DNA of 64,000 nucleotides from Setophaga petechia (taxonomy: Eukaryota; Chordata; Aves; Passeriformes; Parulidae): the NCBI GenBank assembly GCA_024362935.1, contig JANCRA010000028.1, forward strand, positions 7,498,476 through 7,562,475, in the 5' to 3' direction. Numbering within the stretch: the stretch's first letter is position 1; every line of letters begins with the position of its first letter. The position numbers and the translations under genes were made by a program. The notes beneath the pieces are model-generated. The model saw nothing but the letters and a program-made list of their open reading frames with translations, searched no databases and had not been told where the DNA came from. Positions 41,906 to 53,729 of the stretch are shown here, in pieces.

Positions 41906-44829
41906 GGAGCTCAGCTTGTTCCCTTGGAGCAGGGAGTGGCTGAGGGAGGGTGTGAGATCCTCAGAGATGAATGATGTGCTTGAATTGCCAAAGAAATTCT
42001 CTCAGGAGTGGCTCAGTGCTGTCTGAAATCCTCCTGCTCTGTGGCAGAGGCTGGGATGGGCTGCTGAGAAGGTTTTACAGGCAGAATTAAATTGTTTTTT
42101 GTTTGGCTGAGTGGGGCCCAGTGCTGGGAGTTAGCAGCACTGAGCAGTTTAGGGGAAAGGGGTGGCATTGTGGAGGCTGTGATTTAAATCCATGATTGAC
42201 TTGCCATACTTTTGTTGTTTGGGCTGATTTGAAACTACATTTTATTCCTCACACCAGGACTTTAGGAACTGCACTGAGCTGCCTTTGGTTTTCCAGTTCC
42301 CCAACACTTTTGTGAGACCAATGAGCAAACCAGACCAGCAGAGAAGGGTGAGATGTTTTTCAGGAACAGTTCTTCACTCAGGAATTGAATGTGCTGGCCT
42401 TCTGGACATGGTTACACAAGTGGTTTTTGCAGCAGGGAGGATTAGGAAGAGAATTGTAGCTCACTGGAATGTTTTGCTGACCAAGAAAAAGCCCAGAACA
42501 ACACACAGTAGAAAGGGAGAATAGGCTATAAAGCCAATTATACCAATTCCTGAGACTGCTTTACACAACAAACAGATTATGAGCTTGAAGACAGTCCATC
42601 ATTCTGGTATTTAATTTTCTTCTGTGGTGTTATTTAAGCTAGAACAGCCTTTCTCAGCTCCATTTTTTTTCTTGCTGTGTAATCCCCAGTTATACTTTGA
42701 GCTTTTTTTTTCTTTATAATTAACTACTTGTGATCTAAAACTAGGCCTAGAAGTCTTGCTCATGAAATCCTGTTAAAATGCCACTTGTATCAAGTCAGGT
42801 ATGAAGTTTATAGAAGTTTTGAACTTTTTCTCTGAGGTTTTAGGCCACTTAATTTCCATCTGTGTCCAGGTGAGCGTGGTTGGCAGGAAACAGTGTGTGG
42901 GAGCTGTTGCTGAGGGGATTTCAGCAGTTTAAGCTGATCTTCTCTTTCCTGTGACCTGAACTCCCAGTGGAGCAGCACAAAGAGTTTTTAGATGTTTCCT
43001 GTGACTTTTTCAAAGCACAGCTGTGGGTCACATGGGGATGGTGAGACACAGCCTGGTTGGTCACTGATGTCACAACCCCAACCTGTACCCCCAGGCCTGG
43101 GCTGACATTTGAAGGGAAAACACAACTCCAAGCTGAGGAAATGGAGAGCTGGAGCCTTGTGCCCATCAGGATTTTGGAGATTTGAAGCAGTGGCTGCAAT
43201 TCCCCTCCCAGTGCCTGGAGCAGCTCTGTGGTTTGTTTGAAGTGGTTGCTCCTCAGACTGTTTCTTTTCCTGCAGCTGCTGGAGCTGAAATCCTGTAATT
43301 GCAAGGAGGATGCAGATGAAAAGTGTGAGCACTGCAGAGATAACACCCAGATCTCTTGCCTAATCCCCAACTTGTCCAATGGCTTTTGGATTTGCTGTTC
43401 TCATCCTGCCCCACCCTTTCCTTGGGAGGAAATTAGCTCATGGTTAATTACCCTGCTGCTAATTACACGCCTGAGTGTTTGGGGTTCCACCTGAATCACG
43501 ACTCTTTCAACACGTAGGCTGCTGCTCTTCAGAATTTTGGGGAGTTTGAGTCAGTGATTCTTTGAGATAAATGCATTTTAAGGCACTTTTCCATTGGCAA
43601 AATACAAAATACACCTTGACTCCCTCCCTCCACCCCTCAGTTTTGATGCACTTTCTAACCTACCTCTAAATCTATTTTTAGTAATTAAAGTTGGCTTGTT
43701 CTGAATGAAGATGAGGTGTTCAGGCACCAGTAAAATGTGAACCAGCAGCAGCTCCTGTAAGAATTGTGTGTTTGGAGCCTCCCTGGTTTTCTTCTTATAT
43801 TTTTCTGCTTTAAAATTCCATTTCTGGGAATGGCCATTAATGACCAGGGAGTTCATTGTGGACACTCCTAGGGCACTTTGATGTTTTTCAATTAGAAGAA
43901 TTCAGGTTGTTCATGAAGTGCTGGAGTGACTTTTGAAGAGCTGAATCTCATTTGCTTCAGCCCAGTGAAAAGACTGCTGAAGGTTGTTGCTGATGCTTGT
44001 GCCAAGATTTTATTTATTTTTTTTTAAAAAACTTAATTTTAGGGAGGGAAGGAAAAAACCAAACCAACAACAACAAAAAGAACCCAAAACACAACCACAA
44101 CCCAAAGCAAACCTGGCTGTTCCCAGTCTGTGTTTGCTGGTTTTAGATTCATTTAATTAAGTTGTTACCAATGAAACTCATTTATAGAACTTCAATTATA
44201 GAATTAAAGCTGCTCCTTTAATTTCCAGTGTTAGTTTGTGGAGTGACTTAAAAACTGTTCTTCCCAGCTTGTAATAATTATAAATTGCTTTCAATTAGCT
44301 CTTACTGAGGGTGTTTATTGATTGATTAAGCAGGACCCTTTCTGTTCAGCTTTGAATTTGAGTTTTTCCAGCCAGCTCTCCAGAGGTGACCCCAGCAATC
44401 CAGCCCTGATGAATAGTTTATGACCCAGCTGAGCTCTCCTGACAATCTGCACTGCTGAGAAAGCTTCAGATCACTTTGCTCCATCCCTGGCAAGGCAGGG
44501 AGGTGGAAAAGAACCAGAAGAACAGGCTGGGGGTGTTGGAGCTGTGGTAAATCCCTGGAGCATCCTTCACCCAGAGCTCCTCCCCAAGCCAGAGCTGTGC
44601 TGTGGGAATTCCTTGTGTTCCTTGCTGAAAAAAAGGTGTTACACGACTTTAGTCTTTCATGTGTGCATTAAATTGGATCTAATTCAGCTTGGAGGAGCTT
44701 TTTTTCCCCACCCATAAAAGCTGAGGGTGCATCTGCTCTCTGCTGTGACTGACACCTGATTTAATACAGGTTTTTCTGGTTATTTGGTAGTTTGGTCTGT
44801 GTGAAAATGAGAATTTATTATTTTGCAGT

Positions 44830-45250
44830 TCCTGCAAAAGTCCTGCAGTTCCAGAGTTGTGTTTTTGAATAAGAACAGGCACCTCAATTCTTGGAATTAT
44901 TGCAGTTCCAGAGTTGTAACTACAGGTTGTAATTTTGGTTATTGAGCTTCCAGAGTTGTGCTTTTGAATAAGAACAGACACCTGAATTCTTATTACTGCA
45001 GCTCCAGAGTTGTAACTATAAGTTGTAATTTTAGTTATTACAGTTCCAGAGTTGTACTTTTAAATAAGAACAGACACCTGGGTTCTTGGAATTATTGCAG
45101 TTGCAGAGTTGTGCTTTTGAATAAGAACAGACACCTGAATTCTTGGAATTACTGCAGCTCCAGAGTTGTAACTATAAGTTGTAATTTTAGTTATTACAGT
45201 TCTAGAGTTGTGTTTTTGAATAAGAACACCTGAATTCTTGAAATTATTGC
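44830..45250. repeat. Composite tandem array with GTTCCAGAGTTGT core
   Basis: The phrase TCCAGAGTTGT alternates with two spacers, one with TTTTTGAATAAGAACAG..ACCT and one with AACTATAAGTTGTAATTTT. A higher-order unit of both types repeats, which gives the NKNRHLNSWNYCSSRVV-like frame on the plus strand. Confidence 0.9.
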
Positions 45251-46619
45251 ATTTCTGGGGTTGTAACTCTGTTCTGGTGGGTGGCAGGGTTTTACAGAGT
45301 TTTATTTCCTGACACAGATCCCTGCAGCATTTCTGGGCAGTTTGTGGTATGAGGATGTTTTTATTTATTGTGTCTTTGTGGTTTCCAGTGAAAACATTGA
45401 CTGATCAGCCTCACCTCAGTGGCAATTAAACAATTTAACATTTGATGAATATTTGTAGCATTTTTTTCTAGGACAGGCACCTGCAATTGAGGTCTCTGAC
45501 CAAAATGCTGCTGCAGCTTCTGCTTTTAGGAAATGGTTTGAAACTGAATCAGTGAGGAGTTTCAGGCTTTTCCTTCCCCTTTCTTTTCAGAATTGTTGCT
45601 CAAGGACAGGAGTGATGCTCTGGGAATGGCCTGGGTGTGCCAATGCTGCCAAAATGCAATTCCTGCCCAGGCTGTGCAGCTGCCACACACTGAAAATTCC
45701 ATTTCTGAGCTCTGAGGTGTTGGCAGCCAGGAGCCCCCACACAAACCTTCCCTGAGAAATCAGCAAATGAAGCCAAAAAAGCAACATATATATATGTTTC
45801 TCAGTTATTTTTGCAAATGGGAATGAAGTAAAGCTCTCAAATAATTTTTTTTATTATTATTAATTTGCTCTGCAGCAGCACAATATTGTCTGTCAGGCTT
45901 TTCAGTGGGGAAAAAAAAAGAAACTATTCAGCTGTTCACCCATCTATAAAAATGAGAACACGTAGCTATAAATGATGTCATTAAGAAATTGATTCCCTTA
46001 ATATGCACATCTCTACAATGAAACTATTTTTAGGTTATTTTTAGCAACTCATTATTTCTCTCAAAAATAGCAAAGTGGAAGAAATCTTAATACTTTACAT
46101 AGACAAGATGGAATATTTAATTTGTTCCCCCCTCAGAGAAAATTGTGTGTTTCCTGTTACTTTGCTCAAAATAACTTGATTACATTAATGGGAAATGTTA
46201 AACATGATCAGCCTTTTAAAGGGATAACTGAGCTTGGAAGAAAAGATCTGGAATTTCCTGTAGTAGAGAACTCTCAGGGACATTTGTGCATATTCCATCT
46301 TCTGCTGGATGATCCAGAGAAAAGTTTGGGGGTGGAATTTCAGGGGAAAAGAAGACAACTCTGAGTCATTGACTGATGTTCTCCAGTTTGAGAAAATCCC
46401 TTTTCCCCTTGCTTTCCATACATGGCAAGAAGGAAAAGGGGCAGAATTTACTGAAAACCTTGCTGTGCTCTTTCTGCTATTTGTCAATACTGCAAAATAA
46501 ATATCAATATTTAACATGGCCACCTTAACCTTGCTGCTGCAGGTGATCCTGGGCTGCTTTTCACCTGGGATAACTCCAGCACTTCCCACTGGGATGTGGG
46601 ATGTTGGTGTCAGGAAGGA

Positions 46620-47078
46620 AGGGGAGGCTGGGTGCTCCCCCTGGGTGCTCCCCTGGGTGCTCCCCGGTGTGTCGGTGGTCACAGGGGTTTTTAGAGGATG
46701 GAAGAGTCAGGATTTTGATTGCATTATCAGAAGGCTTGATTTATTATATTATGATATATATATATATAAAACATCTTCTTCAGAAGCTGGCTATGCCAAA
46801 AATAGAAAGGAAAGAATAATAACAAAGGTCTGTGTCTCGGCAGAGAGCAAGAGCAGCTCCACCATGAGTGGTCAGTAGATCCAAACTTCTGCAGGGGACC
46901 AATGATGGGTGGACCTGTTGCATTCCACAGCAGCAGATAATCATTGTTTCCATTTGCTACTGAGCTTCTCAGCTCCAGCAGGAAAAGTCTTACAGAAAAG
47001 ATTTTTCACAAAGAATGTCTGCGACACCCCGGGTGCTCCCCGGGTGTCCCTTGGGTGCTCCCCCGGGTGCTCCCAGGC
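46620..47078. repeat. GGGTGCTCCCC minisatellite, split in two by a solo LTR
   Basis: Left arm 46629-46667 and right arm 47027-47078 both consist of GGGTGCTCCC-type units of about 11-14 bases. The LTR at 46668-47026 lies between them. Confidence 0.85.
46668..47026 (-). mobile_element. Solo LTR of an endogenous retrovirus, minus orientation
   Basis: This 359-bp element is flanked by CCCCGG on both sides (46662-46667 and 47027-47032), a 6-bp target duplication as ERVK-like elements make. On the minus strand it starts TGTCGCAGACA and ends CACA-like. It shares long phrases with 49993-50344, including CACAGCAGCAGATAA and CCTGTTGCATTCCACAGCAG. No viral gene is present. Because the target is itself repetitive, the duplication could be chance. 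The family name is not assigned. Confidence 0.8.
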
Positions 47079-47394
47079 AGCCTTGGCAGGTGCTGCTGTG
47101 TGCAGGAGAATCTTTTTTGTTGCAGTCACTAAACAGAAACACCCAGAGCTGTGCTGTGTGCAGGGAGCAGTTTAACCCTGGGGAAATGGGGATGTGCCCA
47201 GCTGTGATTCCCCATGGGCCTTTTGGGGCCCAAATCCTCACCAGAGTGGTTCTGTGCAGGCAGAATGCATTCTGGTTCATTCATTCTGGTTCATTCATTC
47301 ACACAGTGCATTCTGTTTGCTCCCTTTGCTGCTTTTTGGAACTTTATTTCTTTTTATTTCCCTCATTGCTTTGTGCCTCTGGCTCTGAGAACAA

Positions 47395-47975
47395 GGTGCT
47401 GGTGAGAGCAGAGCCTGGGGCTTTGTCCCCTGCCCGTGGGATTGTCACTGCAAAGGTGTCCCTTGGCAATTTGTCCCCTGCCCATGGGACTGTCACTGCA
47501 AAGGGGTGCCTGGGGCTTTGTCCCCTGCCCATGGGACTTTTTCTGGACCATTTTCTGGACCTGTGTGAGGGTCACAGCCCTACAGAGATGTGCCTTGGCA
47601 ATTTGTCCCCTGGCTGTGGGACTGTCACTGGTTCCCTAGAGCACTTTCTGGACTTGTGGGAGGGTCACAGCCCTACAGAGATGTCCCTTGGGCCTTTGTC
47701 CCCTGGCTGTGGGACTGTCACTGGTTCTCTGGGGCACTCTTTGGACCTGTGTGAGGGTCACAGCCCTATAAAAATGTGCCTTTGTCAATTTGTCCCCTGG
47801 CTGTGGGACCATCGCTGGTCCCCTGGGGCACTTTTGGGGGCTGTGTGAGGGTCACAGCCCTACAAAGATGTGCCTTGGCAGTTTGTCCCCTGGCTGTGGG
47901 ACTGTCACTGGGGCCCTCTGGGGCAGTGTGAGTGTCACAGCCCCACAAAGCTGTCCCTTTGTCCCCTGGCTTTGG
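47395..47975. repeat. Nested minisatellite (about 55-bp and about 115-bp periods)
   Basis: TTTGTCCCCTG.CC.TGGGA, CTGTCACTG and GAGGGTCACAGCCCTACA recur. The first three units are short; later units carry an added GGGCACTTTCTGGACCTGTG segment. The plus-strand frame through it (47015-47848) is repeat read-through. Confidence 0.9.
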
Positions 47976-48154
47976 GGCTCCTGGTTGTGTAACTGTGCCC
48001 TCCCTCCCGTGGCACCCATTCCGTTGCCATGGAGCTGTTCAATAATTCAAGCAGGTGACTCCTTTCCAAAGGCAAACCCTCAGAAGCAATGATTTCCAGC
48101 AGGCTGCTGCCAGCTTTGTGATTTTAACCCTTCTCCTCTTCCTCCAGGAGGAAG

Positions 48155-48333
48155 ATGAACCTGAAGTCGGAGCGCCGGGGGATCCACGTGGATCAGTCGG
48201 AGCTGCTGTGCAAGAAGGGCTGTGGCTACTATGGCAACCCTGCCTGGCAGGGCTTCTGCTCCAAGTGCTGGAGGGAGGAGTACCACAAGGCCAGGCAGAA
48301 GCAGATTCAAGAGGATTGGGAGCTGGCAGAGCG
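48155..48333 (+). CDS. RABGEF1: RABGEF1 coding exon 1 (A20 zinc finger)
   Basis: The exon begins at 48148 after CTTCCTCCAG; the ATG at 48155 gives [19 protein letters not shown]. It ends two bases into Arg60 before donor GTAAAG. Without splicing, a stop follows at 48335, which confirms the junction. Confidence 0.96.
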
Positions 48334-51300
48334 GTAAAGAACCTTCCTTTCTTCCTTCAGGGTCACCCCTCCAAGTTCTGTTCCTGCCTCCTCTTTCCCA
48401 GCCCTGTTTGCTCAGGTTCATCACAAATCCCCACTTTGACATTTCTTTCCTTTTGATGCAAAGATGATGGAGGTTTTCTTCCTTCAGAGTGGCTCTTCCA
48501 AGTTCTGTTCCTGCCTCCTCTTTCCCAGGCCTGGCTGCTCAGGTTCATCACAAATCCCCCAGTTTGACCTTTCCTTCCTTTTGAGGCAAAGATGGATGTT
48601 CAGGACATTCTGGTATAAGAGGTTTGAAAAGAAAATTTGGGAAGGAACAAATGTAAACAGAGCCCAACCTGCCAATGAACACTTTGACCTAATTTGCATA
48701 TGCAAATTTGTATTTCTGTCCAGTAGTTAGAAGGGTTAAAGGGACAATTGTGATTAAATACCCTCTGAGATGGCAAATATTTTCTTGGGTATAGGCAGCT
48801 CCATGGTTTTACATTACAGCTGCTGGTTAAAAACAGATTTTAGTCTTGTCTGTGGTCATTCTTTTAAGCTGCAGACTTAAGCCCAAGAACATCAAAGCTT
48901 TAGTTCTGCTAATTTAGGTAATTGTCCAATCACTTCTTTTCTGCAAGCCAATCTAGTTTTCCTCGTGTGATAAACGCTTGACCCTGAAAATGGAAGATGT
49001 GTTTTCACAGAGGTCATGTCATTGTTTTCCTCTGCCATAAATGTCTTACACAGTTAATAAAAACTTTATTATGAGGGCAGATAGTTATGCTGCCAGTCTT
49101 GCATCATCTCTAAAACAAAGTGGGGTATTTAAGGAATTCTTTAATGAGTAGCTGGGAGATGCTGAAGGCACAGATAAGCTGTGATTGTTTGTTGCAGTGA
49201 GCACAGGCTTGTCAGCCCTGATCAAATACAATTCCTGCCTCAAGAGATTGCAGATCCCAGACTATTGATGGTCCATCCTGAGCTGGAGGGATTTTAAAGA
49301 CAATTGCTCAGCTCCCAGCATCCTGTGGGGTGACAGAATGTGACCTGTTTGAATCCTCCTGCACAGGAGGAAAAAAGGGTGCAGGGTTGGTGAGTTTGCC
49401 CTCCCCTACTTTGGATTAAAAACTTGCTCTTTCAAACTTTGCCTCATCCATTCAAGCAGATATTTATCACCAAAGCTGATTATGACAACAATGATCTATT
49501 TCCCAAAATATTCCTGAGATTGGGACAGGGTATTTTGCTTTTGTAAGATGGGGAAAGAAGCAACAGGTTGGGGAACTCAGTGTGAGGCAGGGAGGAAGGG
49601 AATGAATCTGCTGCTGGAAATGAATCTGCTGCTGGAAATGAATCTGCTGCTGGAAATGAATCTGCTGCTGAATGAATCTGTGCTGGAAATGAATCTGCTG
49701 CTGGAAATGAATCTGCTGCTGAATGAATTTCCTGCTGGAAATCCCCCCCTGTGCCTTTGGATAACTCAGAGTGTGACATCAGGGGAAGGTGACCATGATT
49801 AAACCTCACTCTTCTCCCTTTGCACCTCTTTAACCCTGAGCTTTCCTCACTTCCACCACTGCAGCATGGAAATGGGGGTGTCCTGTAGTGAAGGGAGATA
49901 GGCAGGGGGAAGAATTAATATATAAAATGAATAATTAATGATTGCACAAGAAATCAGCTCCCTTGCCTTGTTTCTAAGCCCTTAAACCAGACTCTGGTGG
50001 TTTGCAGGATCCCAGGACAAGGGAAGAGATGAGAATCTTGACTCCCTGTTCAGAAGGCTGGTTTATTATTTTATGATATATATTATATTAAAAGAAAATT
50101 ATATATTAAAACTATACTAAAGAAAGAGAAAGGAAGGAAAGGAATCATAATAAAATCTTGTGACTGACCAGAGACTCCAAGCCAGCTGATTGTGATTGGC
50201 CATTAATTAAAAACAACCACATGAGACCAATCCCAGATCCACCTGTTGCATCCCACAGCAGCAGATAACCATTGTTTACATTTTGTTCCTGAGACTTCTC
50301 AGGAGAAAAAATCTCAGCAAAAGGATTTTTCTGTGTCTGTGACACCAGACCTGTGTTTTCCCACCTGCAGGCTCCAGCGTGAGGAGGAAGAAGCCTATGC
50401 CAGCAGCCAGAGCAGCCAGGGGGCTCAGTCCCTGACCTTCTCCAAGTTTGAGGAGAAGAAAACCAATGAGAAAACAAGAAAGGTCACTACTGTGAAGAAG
50501 TTCTTCACTGCTTCCTCCAGAGCAGGAGCTAAGAAGGGTAACTCTCCTTTGCTTTGTGCATTTGAAAGTGAAAACCTTTTGGCAGATGTGTTGTTCTAAA
50601 AGGCAGATTAATGCTCTGTGCTTTGACTTTTAAAAGTTGGAATAGTGATGCTTCTGGAGAGTGGTTGCTACTGAAAACACAGAAAAATGTGAGTGATGTC
50701 AAACAATCTGTTAAATAGAGCTAAACCTGTGTTTGTGTGTGATTTTACACAGAGCAGGAATTCTTCCACTGAGCAGCAGAAATGAGTTCCTGGTGCTGGC
50801 ACTGCACTGCTGAGGGGAAGCTCCTCTGGCACACATTCCAGAGGAATTCCTGACTCAGCCATGGTGTCCCACCAGGGTTTAGGGCTGGAAGGGGAATTCC
50901 TCCTGGAGAGAGCAGCAGAGAAGGTGCTGCCTGTCAGTCAGCTCAGCCTGCTGTGTGAGTGTGACAGGAATATCTCACTCACAGTGAGAGGAAATGTCAG
51001 CTGGTGCTGCCAGAGTGCTCACAGTGACAGGAGATGGGATGTGTGAGCAGGGTGCCCTGAGCTGCACGTGGGTGTGAGGCTGGCAGTGTTTGTGTGGGCT
51101 GGCAGTGTCAGGTTTGTGGCTGGCTGGGGGTTTGTTCTCCAGAAGGTTTTACAGGCAGGAGTGATGAATGGCACTGCTGCCTTGGCACAGCAACAGCTCA
51201 CACAGGCAAAAGCTGGGAGGTGCTGGGCTCTGGAGGAGGAATTCCAGAGGGAAAAGCAACATTAATCTGTCTTAACCTTGGAGACAATGCATTTCCTTTC

Positions 51301-53656
51301 TTTGAAATTCAGCATTTTTCTGGTAGAGTTGTCCTGGTGCATGGCAGCAGCTGGCTACACGAGGCATTCATTCACCTGCATTAAACCTTTTTTTTTTTTT
51401 TTAATGTTCATTTTTCTCACTTTCCATCTTTTCTTTTTTTTTATCCCTTCACCACCTGTCCTGCCATGCTCCTGCTCTTGGTGCCCTGCTTGCTTTGGCC
51501 TTTTTATTTCAGCAGCAGAAGAGAAAACCCCTAAGCAAGGACAGCTTGGGAGGGAGAGAAATGCTGATAACATTCTCAGGGATTTGAAGGAGATTTTTAC
51601 TCCCTCCTGGGAACTGGCTTCCCCTTCTGAAGGTAATGCAGCACAGCCTGGCCGAGCTGTCTGCCTGGTTTTAGTAAGCTTGGCTCTTAGTTGGGCTTTG
51701 CTAAACACAAACTAGGGTTGTGCCAGTTGTAACTCGTGCTCTTCAACATGAAGATGGCAAAAAAAAGGGAGTCCAGCATCCTGAGGAGATGTTAAATCTC
51801 TAAACCAATCCTTTGCTTTTTTTAGTAGGGAGTCACAAGAGTAAAGCTGAAGCTTCTTTCAGCTCCACCTTGGATTAGAGTCAAAAAAATAAGAATTTTG
51901 TAAGAATTAGCTGGATCTTGTGCTGCTTTTTGTTTTTATTAAAAAAAAAATCCAGGTTGCTGTTACAAATCTGATTATTATGAGTTGAAACAACTTCAAG
52001 AACTTTGGCATTCTCAAAACATCTCCAGATGTTTGTTACATAAACCAAGAAGAAAATTTCCCATCAAGAGGAGACACTGCTTTCACTTAAACCTTAAAAG
52101 GACCCCAAAGAGCTTTAAGAGCTCCTCCCCCATGAATTGTTTGCAGTCCTGGCTCGTTGTGCTGGCTGAAGGAATGTGCAGTGTTAATGAATGATTGCAG
52201 GGAGGTGATGAAGGGCTGTGTGTGACAGAGCTGGGACAGACCCTGCTCCACACCCATGCTTGGACTCCATGGCACAACCATAGTGAACCCCTGGAGTGCT
52301 CCTGTCTGCTGTGACAATGGCTTTCCTCTAGAAAGAGTGAAATATTCATTATGTTTATTCTTTGTGGAGCTGATCCTTCCTTCACTCTCCCCATGCTTGC
52401 TCCTGGCGTTTTGGCATTTTCCTCTCTTTAACTTGCTGGAATTTCCTGGCTGTGATCAGCTTCTTTTTAGTTGGATTGAATTCTCTGAGAGCACAGGACA
52501 AACCTGAGGATATTTTATTGCTGGAAGTTGATTTGTTCCTGCAGCACTTGGTGATCAGTACAGATTCATTTTCCTTAAAACAGGATTTCAGCTCAGAGAT
52601 TAGAGAATCTGAAACTACAATAATTCTTGGTGTAACTCATTAAAAGACAGTTCATTCTAATTAACATTCACTTTTTAATACTTAATATTAATCTGCCTCA
52701 GTTGACTACAGCAATCTAGTTTGAATTTGTGACTAATAATATTCACATATTTGTGACTAAAATAATATTCACATTCCTTAAGGTCATACAGTAAAATGAG
52801 GCTCATTATTTTTATAAAATAGTGAACTCATTGTTGAAATAAGTAAATAAACCTTCAGCTGTACTGTGAAATGAGATCAGTGATTAATCATGGAAGAAAC
52901 AGCTGATAATTCTGCCCTTTTCTTGATTTATTATTCCTAAATAAACTTTGTGCTTCTCTGATGACAGATTTGATTAATGGCCACCCTTCAGCTGGAATCC
53001 TGTGGAGGATTTGGGGTGCATGCAGTGAATCCTGGTTATAAATGCAATGGGAGAAAATGCCCCTGAGCAGCCAGAAAGGAGTTTAGAAAGGAGCTGGGTT
53101 TGCAGTCTGTATCTCAATTGCTGCAGTTGGAATTTCAATACTTGCCCAGCCCTGCCTGTCCTGGGCACTGCAGCCCTGAGGTGCTCTGGTGGTGCCTGCC
53201 CAGGTCCCTCCCTGTGCTGAGGGTGGGCTGTGCTCAGAGCAGCAGACCTTGGAACCCCCTGGGTGGCACAAATTTGGATTTTCTGCAGTGCTTGATCTCT
53301 TCAGAAACACATCACAACAAAAACCCCACTAAACTCCCTCAAATCCAAATTAAACCAACTTCAACACATGAATCCCATTTTTCTTTTCCCTTTGGACCTG
53401 TGCATGCTTGTTGAGAGCAGGATTTCTGTGCATGTCAGGTGGCTTCAGGTTAAAGCCCAGTTTGTCTCGTGCTGACCATGAATATTTTCATGTTTTCTGT
53501 CTCTCTGCTTGCCTCTCACCACGTTCATTTCCACCACCTCTGTTCAATCCCTCCATTTCCAACAGCACTGGCTGGCAAGCTGAAAGGTGGGTGAAGGTAC
53601 TGGAGCAGCACAGTGAGCTTGGAGCATGGAAAATCAGATTATTTTGTGGGAAAAAG

Positions 53657-53729
<73 letters not shown>

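Larger units (their letters stand above)
41025..48147 (+). other. RABGEF1: RABGEF1 intron 1
   Basis: A 7.1-kb intron from donor GTGAGA to acceptor CTTCCTCCAG. It holds the duplication, the 45-kb tandem array, one solo LTR and the 47-kb minisatellite listed separately. Remaining stretches (41.9-44.8 and 45.25-46.6 kb) show no supported exon. Weak exon-like segments near 42297 and 43276 have no conserved reading. Confidence 0.5.

Noticed and set aside
42285..42524. Possible exon after TTTTCCAG with a GGTGAG donor in RABGEF1 intron 1
   Set aside because: The reading is not recognisable and would not be needed for the 491-residue protein. Signals alone are too weak.
43276..43322. Exon-like segment after TTTTCCTGCAG reading LLELKSCNCKEDADEK
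   Set aside because: The donor (GTGTGA) is weak and nothing links the peptide to RABGEF1 or another gene.
47015..47848. 277-codon plus-strand open frame
   Set aside because: Most of it is the 47-kb minisatellite, and it starts inside a solo LTR.
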